64,000 nt of DNA from Myxosarcina sp. GA_180221_E-2-1-MAG-40_15 (GTDB lineage: Bacteria > Cyanobacteriota > Cyanobacteriia > Cyanobacteriales > Xenococcaceae): positions 90,743 to 154,742 of the forward strand of contig JAIMKV010000001.1 in the NCBI GenBank assembly GCA_020692205.1, read 5' to 3'. Of this stretch, positions 46,983 to 55,148 are shown piece by piece. The notes below the pieces were generated by a model. That model saw only the letters and a list, made by a program, of their open reading frames with translations. It had not been told where the DNA came from and did no database searches. The position numbers and the translations under genes are program-made. How positions within the stretch are numbered: the first letter of the stretch is position 1; each line of letters begins with the position of its first letter.

Positions 46983-47333
46983 CTAAAAATTACTAGCGTC
47001 CTGGAACATTTGCTTGGTTTTCTCTAATAGTTTGTTTTCAGGATTGACACGATTAATAGCTGGTTGTTTGGGAGTCGGAATTTGACGGGGATTTAATAAC
47101 TCCTCTTGTTGTTTTGGACTGATAAAATCATCAACGCTATCTAATGATTTTGCTTTTTTGGATTTGGAATAAAGTAATCCTACTTCCTGTTTTCCCGTTG
47201 ACAAATCTGCTTTTGCAGTTTTACTTGTTTCTTCATTGTTACAAGCTGTAGCAAATAAGAGAATAACTCCCAACAAAAAGCCAATAATAATTCTGTCTAG
47301 CTTCAATTGTTGAAGTTTGTTGCTTATTTTCAT
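46983..47333 (-). CDS. Putative lipoprotein, 116 residues
   Basis: A lipobox ATAC follows the hydrophobic IIIGFLLGVILLF at about 15-31, so the mature protein starts with a lipidated cysteine. The remainder is short, lysine- and serine-rich, with a repeated-like KSKKAKSLDSVDDFISPKQQ stretch and no known domain. It was probably attached to the membrane or the outer membrane. Same strand and order as the neighbouring stress genes; separated by about 70 bp from the oxidoreductase. Confidence 0.6.
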   Translation of the reverse strand: MKISNKLQQLKLDRIIIGFLLGVILLFATACNNEETSKTAKADLSTGKQEVGLLYSKSKKAKSLDSVDDFISPKQQEELLNPRQIPTPKQPAINRVNPENKLLEKTKQMFQDASNF

Positions 47334-47400
47334 GTTTGAACCTCTATGAGTAAATCGATTAAATAATTGATCTATTTGGCGGTCGCCTGCAATTCGAGCT

Positions 47401-48915
47401 TTAAACTGCTTTCGGTTCTAAATCTTTGACAGGAGGGCCTTGAATTACCTTACCGTCACAGGTAAAACGCCCACCGTGACAGGGACAATCCCAGCTTTTT
47501 TCGGCACTGTTCCATTGAACAATACAGGCTAAATGAGGACAGGTAGCATTAACCGCAGTTACTCTGCCTGCTTCATCTTTATAAACCCCAACTTTCTCAC
47601 CCTTGAAGGTAATTATTTTACCTTCTCCTGGTTTAACATCATCGGCAGACCAGTTTTGAATGCCTTTGAGCCTGTCTCCTACCCAGTGCATTCCCACATC
47701 TAAATTGTTTTTAATTGATTCTTGAGTAATAAAAGGAGTTGCCCGCAGAGAGTCGTATAGTTCTGCCCAGGGGTTTTCTTTGCCTAACACTAAATCAGAT
47801 AATAGCATTCCCGCCATTGTTCCTTTACTCATGCCCCAAAGGCTAAAGCCCGTTGCCACATAAATGCGATCATTAGCAGGAGTCAATTTACCAATGTATG
47901 GGAGTCGATCAAAAGACTTATAATCTTGACTAGACCAACGATAGTCAATCTGGTCAATGCCAAAATGAGAATGTGCATAGCGTTCTAATTCTGCGTAAGA
48001 CTCTTCTGTATTGGTTTGGTCAGCTACTTTATGACCACCGCCACCAATTAATAGCAGTAAATTACCATCATCTGTGGGGGTTGTACGAATGGAGTGATAG
48101 TTTTTGCCAACACCAATATACATTCCTGCTGGGGCTTTTGTGGGATTAATTTTGGCCCCGATAATGTAAGAACGTTGGGGATATGTCTTGGCAAAGAATA
48201 ACCCTTGATCCATAATTGGCAGCTGGGTAGTTAACAGTACATCACTAGCTTGTAAAGTAGTATCGTTAGCAAATACAGTACAGAGTGTACCTTCTTCGAC
48301 AGTTTGGACACGGCTATCTTGAAACACATAGCTACCGTCACCAGGGATAGTATTAACTAAGTGCAAAAGATATTTGCGGACATGAAACTCAGCTTGGTTG
48401 GTGAATTTTAATGCCCCGGCAATCTCAAACGGAAGAGTAGTTTCGGTAACTAATTCGGCTGGCAAACCAAGCTTTATTGCTGCATCGTACTCTTGTTGAA
48501 TCTGATTAAGATTGTCTTGATTCTCGGCAAAGCTATAGGTATCATTACGTTGAAAATCGCAGTCTATTCCTTCTTGTTCTACAGTAGCTGCGACAAACTC
48601 TACCCCAGCCTGATTTGACTCGCCATAGAGTCTGGCTTGATCTTCGCCAAGTTTGTCGATTAAGTCTGCATAGATTAACTGATGTAAAGAAGTAACTTTA
48701 GCGGTAGTATGGCCACTGGCACTAGCTGCTATCTGTTGTGCTTCGATTAAAGCGACAGTCTTGCCTGCTTTTTTGAGTAGATAGGCTGCGGTAATACCCG
48801 TGATTCCTGCACCAATTATTGCTACATCTACAGTCACGTTTTCCATTTGAGGAAAAGAGGTTTTAACAGTAGAATCTAGCCAAAAGGAAATCGGTTTCCC
48901 TGGCAAAGTTTTCAT
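47401..48915 (-). CDS. FAD-dependent oxidoreductase fused to a Rieske domain
   Basis: 504 residues. N-terminal DAO-type FAD domain: VDVAIIGAGITGITAAYLLK is the nucleotide motif, and IGKLTPANDRIYVATGFSLW resembles the family C-terminal FAD block. The C-terminal 100 residues are a Rieske [2Fe-2S] domain: CPHLACIVQW and CPCHGGRF provide the two-cysteine, two-histidine cluster ligands. Known relatives in bacteria are described as DadA/FAD-Rieske oxidoreductases. Substrate unknown; redox or glycine-type amine oxidation is possible. Located in the run of stress-type genes. Confidence 0.87.
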   Translation of the reverse strand: MKTLPGKPISFWLDSTVKTSFPQMENVTVDVAIIGAGITGITAAYLLKKAGKTVALIEAQQIAASASGHTTAKVTSLHQLIYADLIDKLGEDQARLYGESNQAGVEFVAATVEQEGIDCDFQRNDTYSFAENQDNLNQIQQEYDAAIKLGLPAELVTETTLPFEIAGALKFTNQAEFHVRKYLLHLVNTIPGDGSYVFQDSRVQTVEEGTLCTVFANDTTLQASDVLLTTQLPIMDQGLFFAKTYPQRSYIIGAKINPTKAPAGMYIGVGKNYHSIRTTPTDDGNLLLLIGGGGHKVADQTNTEESYAELERYAHSHFGIDQIDYRWSSQDYKSFDRLPYIGKLTPANDRIYVATGFSLWGMSKGTMAGMLLSDLVLGKENPWAELYDSLRATPFITQESIKNNLDVGMHWVGDRLKGIQNWSADDVKPGEGKIITFKGEKVGVYKDEAGRVTAVNATCPHLACIVQWNSAEKSWDCPCHGGRFTCDGKVIQGPPVKDLEPKAV

Positions 48916-49084
48916 AATATTAAAGGGATTAAAAAGATTCAGCTAATGTATTCAGTCTAGATAATTAGGCCAATAAAACACCATCTATCATCAGATTTAT
49001 TTAATTGCTATAGAAGTAAAGAAATAGAAACAACTAGAAAAACCAACTAGGTTTTAATTGATGAATAACTACTATTGGTGGCAA

Positions 49085-49882
49085 TTAATGGCGATTAATT
49101 ATCTGCTGAGGTTTGGTCGGATAAGTATCTAAATTGCTTTGGTTTTGTTCAATTTGCCTTTGAATCGCGATCGCCTGTTGATGAGCCTGTTCTCCCTCAA
49201 TACCTTCAGGGCGCATATCTAACTCGATTAAAGCTGCTTTTCGACCATAAACAATCAAAGTATCTCCAGGATAAATACAGGTATCGCCGTATGGTGCGCC
49301 GATATAAATGCGATCGCGTCTCTCAATACCCAAGACAGCTATTCCTTCATCCGCTAACCGTAACTGTTTAAGTTTTTTATTGGCCAGCCAATTATCATCA
49401 TTGACTTCTATTTCTGTTACTTGGTATTTTCCTTTAAGATGTAGCAACCTAGCATAATCTCGTAAATCTAAATCCGTCCAGCGACGTAAACCTTTTCTGA
49501 CCAAACGAGTCAAGATACGATTAAAAGCGCGATTGGTAGCCAATAGCCACAGCACCCCAATGCCGATTAATAAGTAGAGTAACCGAGATAGTCCATCTCC
49601 CGTCGAAGAAGTGGAGACAAAGGTAATAACCAAAGAAGAAATAACGGTAATGAAACCCGCGTTACCTAAAAACATCAGCCACATGATAATGCGTCGGCGT
49701 AAGGGATGCTTGACTATTGCCTCGGATTCAGCCGTGGCAAATCCTGTACCAGTAAAAGCAGAGCGTGCTTGAAATTTAGCTGATGTTCGCGATAAGCCTG
49801 TCAAGGTTAAAGCTTCTGTGGCAATACGAGTAATTAGTAGAGATAGTGTAATTGCAATTAAAACTGAAATCAGAGCAGCCAT
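49085..49882 (-). CDS. Membrane protein with TrkA-C domain and a K-channel-like loop
   Basis: 265 residues. N-terminal hydrophobic helices: LISVLIAITLSLLITRIATE (about 4-23), IIMWLMFLGNAGFITVISSL, and LLYLLIGIGVLWLLATNRAF. Between them is ARSAFTGTGFATAESE, resembling the selectivity-loop motif of TrkH/KtrB proteins, although it is shorter than a transporter. The C-terminal half contains a TrkA-C (RCK_C) domain with IYIGAPYGDTCIYPGDTLIV. A regulatory or ion-linked role is likely; transport is unproven. The gene starts seven bases from an AGTCAGA repeat array. Confidence 0.7.
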   Translation of the reverse strand: MAALISVLIAITLSLLITRIATEALTLTGLSRTSAKFQARSAFTGTGFATAESEAIVKHPLRRRIIMWLMFLGNAGFITVISSLVITFVSTSSTGDGLSRLLYLLIGIGVLWLLATNRAFNRILTRLVRKGLRRWTDLDLRDYARLLHLKGKYQVTEIEVNDDNWLANKKLKQLRLADEGIAVLGIERRDRIYIGAPYGDTCIYPGDTLIVYGRKAALIELDMRPEGIEGEQAHQQAIAIQRQIEQNQSNLDTYPTKPQQIINRH

Positions 49883-49888
49883 TATTTA

Positions 49889-49920
49889 AGTCAGAAGTCA
49901 GAAGTTAGAAGTTAGAAGTA
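49889..49920. repeat. Heptanucleotide repeat array, AGTCAGA/AGTTAGA unit
   Basis: Two copies of AGTCAGA followed by two of AGTTAGA and a partial copy. It lies seven bases before the start of the TrkA-C gene. The unit is the reverse complement of the TCTGACT arrays at 50789-50816 and 53201-53214. Confidence 0.8.
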
Positions 49921-49977
49921 TTGTTGCTCTATTAACCTTAATATATAGTATTTCCTTATTTGCAGCTGAGAATGATG

Positions 49978-50019
49978 TCACTTGTCCCAGGTAAAATAAA
50001 AAGTTGCTCCCTGGGCGAG
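49978..50019 (-). pseudogene. Remnant of the kinase C-terminus
   Basis: Read on the minus strand this 42-base stretch gives LAQGATFYFTWDK and stop, nearly the same as the end of the kinase at 50817 (GQGATFYFTWDE and stop). The DNA matches at about 35 of 42 positions. An in-frame TAA lies immediately before it, so only the last 13 codons survive. It appears to be a decayed duplicate of the kinase gene's 3' end. Confidence 0.7.
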
Positions 50020-50112
50020 TTACAGTATCTTTAGTCTGGTAGCAGCAGGAACATTAAATCTAAGTCTTTGGTTAGTATTGATGCCGTAGAATCACCTATA
50101 AATAAGTACTAA

Positions 50113-50793
50113 ATGACTACCTATACCGACAACAATAAAAGCGTAGAAATAACTCTCCAACCTGGCGAGTCTATTTATGCAGAAGCTGGCGCATTTTGCT
50201 ACAGTGATGGCTTTATTGAAGCTAAAACTACTACGGGTGGCGTTATGTCGGCAGTAAAAAAGCTAGTTACTAAAGAAAAGTTGTTTCAAGTCCTCTGGAT
50301 AAATAACGGCAGTAAACCTGGCCGAATTGCTTTAGCTAGCCCGTTTGAAAGCACGATTGAAGAAGTAGAAGTTTCTGCCAACTATAGCTTAATAGCGCAA
50401 AGAGGCGCCTGGTTAGCTTCAGACCCAACTGTAAGGCTAGATGTAACGATGAATTTGGGGTTGAGTGGCTTTCTGGGTGGAGAAGGAATTATTTTTCAGA
50501 AATTCACGGGCAAGGGTCGGGTTTTTATTACGGCAGGCGGGGATCTCAAAGCAATTAATCTCAATGCAGGAGAAAGCTTGAATGTTGATACTGGGTGCAT
50601 TGTTGGTTTTGCCGAGTCGGTGAAATATGAGATTAAATCCGCAGGCGGCATATTCACTTCGATATTCGGCGGAGAAGGTCTGATTTTAGCTAAATTAAGC
50701 GGCCCTGGGATCGTAATCCTACAAACACATCCCGAAAATGCGATCAACAAAGTAGCTTCAGGCTCTGCTCAAAGATCATCGGGGGGTTTCTGA
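50113..50793 (+). CDS. AIM24/TIGR00266-family protein
   Basis: 226 residues, rich in glycine and beta strands: SVEITLQPGESIYAEAGAFC at the start, then SGFLGGEGIIFQKFTGKGRV and GGIFTSIFGGEGLILAKLSG, the repeated GGEG pattern of TIGR00266. Members are found in bacteria, archaea and mitochondria (AIM24), form ring-like beta-roll assemblies, and are of unclear function. The stop codon TGA at 50791 lies inside a TCTGACT tandem array, so the repeat abuts the gene. It is divergent from the TrkA-C gene and convergent with the kinase. Confidence 0.85.
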   Translation: MTTYTDNNKSVEITLQPGESIYAEAGAFCYSDGFIEAKTTTGGVMSAVKKLVTKEKLFQVLWINNGSKPGRIALASPFESTIEEVEVSANYSLIAQRGAWLASDPTVRLDVTMNLGLSGFLGGEGIIFQKFTGKGRVFITAGGDLKAINLNAGESLNVDTGCIVGFAESVKYEIKSAGGIFTSIFGGEGLILAKLSGPGIVILQTHPENAINKVASGSAQRSSGGF

Positions 50794-50816
50794 CTTCTGA
50801 CTTCTTGTCTCTTGGC
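50789..50816. repeat. Heptanucleotide repeat array, TCTGACT unit
   Basis: Two copies of TCTGACT then two diverged copies (TCTTGTC, TCTTGGC). The first overlaps the stop codon of the AIM24 gene and the last ends one base before the kinase stop triplet. Confidence 0.75.
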
Positions 50817-52904
50817 TTACTCGTCCCAGGTAAAGTAAAAAGTTGCTCCTTGTCCTAGTTTGGACTCAACTCGGATCGAGTTACCTCGTTCCTCTAAAAT
50901 CTTTTTGACGATTGATAAGCCAATGCCTGTACTTTCAAAGGTATCCCTGGGTTGTAAAGTCTGAAAAATTTGAAAAATTCGTTGATGATGTATGGGGTCA
51001 ATGCCAGGCCCATCATCGCTTACAGCAAACTCGTAACAATTATCTTGCTCTTGAACTGAAATCTCAATTTTGCCTTGATCTTGGTGATGATATTTGATGG
51101 CGTTGCCGATAAGGTTAGTAAACACCTGTTGCAGAGAGATAATATCGGTTTTGAGCGTGGGCATATTAGGGGCGATCGCAATTTCGATCCCCGCAGGAGG
51201 GGACAGGAAATCGATTACTTTTGTAAGCAAGTCTTTAACCTGAACTGTTGCCGACGAGCGATCGCTTCTGCCAACCCGAGAATAGTCTAATAAGCCTTGA
51301 ATTAAGCCTTCCATCCGCTCAACCCGCGACTGCATCAACTGAAGATGACGCTGGTTTTCCTCGGGGATGATGCCTTCTAAATCTTCTCCTAACCAAGTAG
51401 CTAGATTGGCGATCGCTCTCAACGGGGCTTTGAGATCGTGAGAGGTAACGTAGGCAAAACGATCTAATTCCTGGTTACGTTTTTTAAGCAGAGATGCGGT
51501 TTTAATCAGTTCTTGATTGACCCACTTTAGTTCATCAGCTCTTTCTCTCAGCGACTTTTCTGACTCGATTTGCTCGCTGAGATCTCGCATCACCGTAGAT
51601 ATATACTCCACATCACCTTTGGCGGATTTATGGGCAATAATCAGTTGAGAAACTGGTATTTCCTTGCCATCTCGCGTCAGCAAGGCACTTATTCCCAGCC
51701 AAGTTCCTTGGGCAGTGGCGGTAGGAATTCCTTCATTCTGGACGACCCTTGATGCCCATGCAGGATGGTAGTCATTTACCGCTAGATTGGTTGTGTCGTT
51801 ATCGGCGCTAACTTCGACAATCTCCTCCATGCGGGGATTGTGCCAAATTACCTTTCCTGCCACATCAGCTAGTCCGATATAGTCCTCTGAGGCTTCTAAG
51901 ACTTTAACCAGACGTGCTAACTCTATCTCCAGTTTGTTTCTCTTTTCCAACTCGTGCTGCAAATTAGTAATTAATTCTGCTTGTTGAATTGCCAGCGATA
52001 GCTGTACTGCCAATTTATCTAACAAATCAACTTCATCGGTTTTCCACTGGCGAAAGCGATCGCATTGGTGCGCAATCAGTAATCCCCACGGAAAAGAAGC
52101 ATTGGCTGAGGTGCAGGCAAGTAAAATCGGTACGACAATCTGAGCTTTGACTTGAAATTTCTCTAGTAGCTGAAGGTGACAATTAGTAAACCCAGCTTGA
52201 TAGATATTATTGATTGTCAAAGTTTTTCCGAGTTCATCTGGGCTTGCAGCTCCATTATGAAAGCAAGTATCGCTGATCTTGGTGTTTAATGACTGTTTTT
52301 GACCCAATTTAACCGACTCGGCGACAATATCACCACTCATGTCTGGGGCAAAGCGATAAATCACCACGCGATCGCATTCGAGTAATAGTCTTACTTCCTT
52401 AACGGCGGTATCGAGAATTTCTGATAAATTGAGTGACTGGCGAATTCTCAAGGCAGTTTCGGCAATTAACTGTTGCTGTTGCTGATTTTGAGTAAATAGT
52501 TTTCTTAGGTGTTGCTGCTGAAAAACATTAGCGATCGCATTAATTAATATATCCGAGGTTAAGTTTACTTTGACTAGATAATCTTTGACTCCGCTTTTCA
52601 TTGCCTTGACCGCCACAGCTTCACTTCCGTGACCTGTTAACATGATAATCGGCGGAATTCTGCTTCTTTGAGACTGTAGTTCATCAATAAATTCCAGACC
52701 ATTGCAGTCAGGCAGTAAATAATCTAGCAAGATTAAATCTGGTAAAGATTTTTCTAGTTTTTCTAAACCTTCTGACCCAGATTCTACTGCGGTTATTTGG
52801 TAATCAAATTGTGTTTGCTGGTTTAAGCAACGACGATAAACCTCTTGGTCTTCTTCTGAATCCTCAATGATCAAAATATTAATCGGGTATTGATTGATAA
52901 CCAT
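50817..52904 (-). CDS. Hybrid histidine kinase with a DXCF-type cyanobacteriochrome GAF domain
   Basis: About 695 residues from the ATG at 52904 (TTG at 52925 is an alternative). Order: receiver domain (about 8-125; phospho-acceptor in LILLDYLLPDCNG), GAF domain (about 150-310), PAS (about 330-440), HisKA (DRFAYVTSHDLKAPLRAI) and HATPase (NLIGNAIKYHH, SDDGPGI, TGIGLSIVKK). The GAF holds the canonical bilin cysteine-histidine C242-H243 (TNCHLQLLEKFQVKAQIVVP) and a second cysteine C214 in SDTCF, the DXCF motif; the 28-residue spacing equals that in TePixJ. A light-regulated kinase is therefore likely. No output regulator is fused; a separate receiver gene is 5 kb away. Confidence 0.9.
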   Translation of the reverse strand: MVINQYPINILIIEDSEEDQEVYRRCLNQQTQFDYQITAVESGSEGLEKLEKSLPDLILLDYLLPDCNGLEFIDELQSQRSRIPPIIMLTGHGSEAVAVKAMKSGVKDYLVKVNLTSDILINAIANVFQQQHLRKLFTQNQQQQQLIAETALRIRQSLNLSEILDTAVKEVRLLLECDRVVIYRFAPDMSGDIVAESVKLGQKQSLNTKISDTCFHNGAASPDELGKTLTINNIYQAGFTNCHLQLLEKFQVKAQIVVPILLACTSANASFPWGLLIAHQCDRFRQWKTDEVDLLDKLAVQLSLAIQQAELITNLQHELEKRNKLEIELARLVKVLEASEDYIGLADVAGKVIWHNPRMEEIVEVSADNDTTNLAVNDYHPAWASRVVQNEGIPTATAQGTWLGISALLTRDGKEIPVSQLIIAHKSAKGDVEYISTVMRDLSEQIESEKSLRERADELKWVNQELIKTASLLKKRNQELDRFAYVTSHDLKAPLRAIANLATWLGEDLEGIIPEENQRHLQLMQSRVERMEGLIQGLLDYSRVGRSDRSSATVQVKDLLTKVIDFLSPPAGIEIAIAPNMPTLKTDIISLQQVFTNLIGNAIKYHHQDQGKIEISVQEQDNCYEFAVSDDGPGIDPIHHQRIFQIFQTLQPRDTFESTGIGLSIVKKILEERGNSIRVESKLGQGATFYFTWDE

Positions 52905-53158
52905 CGATCCTAAATAGTTAAACAAAGCAGCAATTATTAATCACAAACAAGATCCCCAATTGAGATCTCCAATCATGATGGAATAGTCAACAATGATTAG
53001 CAGATTATAAGCCAAATCATCCAGCCACTGTGCCATGCCGAACGGGATTTAACTTTATTATGATCTCAAATTTGCTTGTTTTGCCCAAATATACTGATAA
53101 AACTATCGTATTACAGATATTTACTCCATCAGCAGTAAGATATTTAGGTTCAATAACG

Positions 53159-53179
53159 AATGGGTAATGGGTAATGGGT
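53159..53179. repeat. Heptanucleotide repeat, AATGGGT unit
   Basis: Three perfect copies of AATGGGT lie between the kinase and the CRY-DASH gene. Distinct from the other heptamer families of the window. Confidence 0.75.
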
Positions 53180-53200
53180 AAAAGATATAGTTTATCAACC

Positions 53201-53214
53201 TCTGACTTCTGACT
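53201..53214. repeat. Heptanucleotide repeat, TCTGACT unit
   Basis: Two perfect TCTGACT copies end two bases before the CRY-DASH stop triplet (53217). Same unit as at 50789 and, inverted, at 49889. Confidence 0.7.
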
Positions 53215-53216
53215 TT

Positions 53217-54677
53217 CTACCTAACGGCGCTTTGATACACTTTTTCATTAGCCTTAATCGATTTAAAAAAGTCTACGACTGGATGAGGATAATGCACGCC
53301 AATTCTCACTCCATAACGCTTTTGCTCGTCTTGAGTTAGTTTCCACGGTTCTCGAACTTGATCTCCAGGAAGCGAGGCCAATTCTGGTAGCCAGTGTTTA
53401 ACATACTCTCCTTGAGGATCGTAATCTTTAGTTTGCTTGGCAATATTAAAATAACGGAAGCCTCGCGCATCGTTACCTACCCCGGCGGTGTAATTCCAGT
53501 TACCCCAATTGCTGCATACATCGTAATCAAGCAACAGCGACTCAAACCATTCTGCACCCATTTGCCAGTTGATGCCCAGGTTTTTAGTCAGAAAGCTAGC
53601 TACGTTTTGCCTACCCCGATTTGACATAAAGCCTGTGGCGGCAATTTCGCGCATATTGGCATCAATCAAAGGGTAGCCCGTTTTGCCTTCTCGCCAAAGA
53701 TCGAAGCGTTGCCAATCTTCTTGCCAAGGAATTTCTATACCCTGCATCCCCTCAAGTTTAAATACGCGATCGCCGTGTTTGGCGACAATAAAACGGAAAA
53801 AATCGCGCCAGATTAGTTCAAAAATTAACCAGTAAGTAGAATCATTTTTAACCCTTTCTGCCTCGTACTCAATTACCTGATCGTTAATATAACGTGGTGA
53901 AATACATCCCATAGCCAACCAAGCCGAAAACTTAGAGGAATAGTTTGCCCCCAGCATGCCATTACGGGTTTGTTTATAATCCCTGAGACAGTCTTGTTGC
54001 CAGAAATAGTTTTGTAGTCGTCTAATGGCTTCAGTTTCACCACCTTTAAATTTCAAGACTCCTCGCTGCTCAAATTCGGGAGTAGATAAACCAAAATCAG
54101 CTAAGGTGGGAATTGTTCCTGGCTCGATTTCAGGTAGTGGAGGCAACTGCTGCGGGGCAGCGATCGCGGCGGAAATTGCTGATTTTTGCTCAACCTGCTT
54201 GCGGAAATTGGTATATAGTTCTGGTGTTTGAGCAATCTTAAAAGGTAAATCTTCAGGGAAATATAGAGTTGCTTGCCAATAGGTATTAACCTGAATATTT
54301 TGCGCCGACAGAGCGTTTTTAAGCTTTTGTTCAACTCGGGTTTCTTCGGAAGTAACTTCTTTGCTGTAGCAAACTCGGTCAACCTTGAGCTGTTCGGCAA
54401 TCGCAGATATGATCTTTTCAGGTAAACCGCGACGCACCACTAAATTACTCCCTAATTTCTGTAGTGATGAGCGTAAATCGGCGACGCTTTCGAGCAAAAA
54501 CTGTGCGCGATAATTACCTGTTTTAGGAAAGCCAAAAGAAGTCTTGTCAAAAGTGCGATCATCAAAACAATAAACAGGAATAATTTCTGCTGCTTGCTGC
54601 ACCGCCTCATTTAATGCCAGATGATCGTGTATTCTTAAGTCGTTGCGATACCAAATTAAAATCCGCTGTTTTGCCAT
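53217..54677 (-). CDS. Cryptochrome DASH / photolyase-family flavoprotein
   Basis: 486 residues. N-terminal alpha/beta antenna domain starting RILIWYRNDLRIHDHLALNE, then an FAD-binding helical domain with GMLGANYSSKFSAWLAMGCI and WREGKTGYPLIDANMREIAA. The YFNIAKQTKDYDPQGEYVKH signature fits the CRY-DASH subgroup rather than CPD photolyase class I. Such proteins repair cyclobutane dimers in single-stranded DNA and may act in blue-light signalling. The gene lies 312 bp before the cyanobacteriochrome kinase in the same direction. AGCTTTT repeats precede its start. Confidence 0.93.
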   Translation of the reverse strand: MAKQRILIWYRNDLRIHDHLALNEAVQQAAEIIPVYCFDDRTFDKTSFGFPKTGNYRAQFLLESVADLRSSLQKLGSNLVVRRGLPEKIISAIAEQLKVDRVCYSKEVTSEETRVEQKLKNALSAQNIQVNTYWQATLYFPEDLPFKIAQTPELYTNFRKQVEQKSAISAAIAAPQQLPPLPEIEPGTIPTLADFGLSTPEFEQRGVLKFKGGETEAIRRLQNYFWQQDCLRDYKQTRNGMLGANYSSKFSAWLAMGCISPRYINDQVIEYEAERVKNDSTYWLIFELIWRDFFRFIVAKHGDRVFKLEGMQGIEIPWQEDWQRFDLWREGKTGYPLIDANMREIAATGFMSNRGRQNVASFLTKNLGINWQMGAEWFESLLLDYDVCSNWGNWNYTAGVGNDARGFRYFNIAKQTKDYDPQGEYVKHWLPELASLPGDQVREPWKLTQDEQKRYGVRIGVHYPHPVVDFFKSIKANEKVYQSAVR

Positions 54678-54697
54678 CTTGTCTGGATGAAATTTAA

Positions 54698-54720
54698 AGC
54701 TTTTAGCTTTTAGCTCTTAG
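54698..54720. repeat. Heptanucleotide repeat, AGCTTTT unit
   Basis: Three copies (AGCTTTT, AGCTTTT, AGCTCTT) lie 20 bases before the start of CRY-DASH. This is the reverse complement of the AAAAGCT unit at 8394 and 60599. Confidence 0.7.
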
Positions 54721-54943
54721 TTTAAGTTATCTGTTAGTATCGCTAGTTGGCAATTAACGCTCTTAATATTGAGTGGTATTACGAACAGGCTATTTACCCT
54801 ACGGTTAGATAAATATATTTTAAGCCTAAATTAGCCAAGATTCAGACCAAGATTATTTAATCCGATTTAAACCCAAAGCGATCGCTCTTGATAAGCAACA
54901 TCGAGATAAAAACCTAAATAAATTAATCATCAAGATGTATAGC

Positions 54944-55057
54944 TTTTGACTTTTGACTTTTAACTTTTGACTTTTGACTTTTGACTTCTTGATGCAGTCG
55001 CTCATGGGGGAAACCCCCAAGACCGCGCTGCATCGCTTTTGACTTTTGACTTTTAAC
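54944..55057. repeat. TTTTGAC heptamer arrays flanking a hairpin repeat
   Basis: Six copies of TTTTGAC/TTTTAAC (54944-54985), then a compound hairpin: GATGCAG (54991-54997) with CTGCATC (55028-55034) and TGGGGG (55005-55010) with CCCCCA (55014-55019), then three more copies (55037-55057). The order of units (GAC, GAC, AAC) is the same on each side. A composite repeat in which a hairpin element has gone into, or recombined with, a heptamer array. Confidence 0.8.
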
Positions 55058-55148
55058 TTCACCTAATATAGACATAAATAACCCAAGTTTGACGCTTTTA
55101 ATCTAAAATAGCTAATCCTTACTTCTCCTCACTTAGAATAATTGACTA

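Noticed and set aside
54944-55057. Possible CRISPR array
   Set aside because: Units are seven bases without spacers; this is a tandem repeat, not a CRISPR.
54853-55062. Open frame encoding a repeated KVKSQKL peptide
   Set aside because: It is a read-through of the TTTTGAC heptamer arrays and the hairpin between them; the repetition is at DNA level, so it is not a protein gene.
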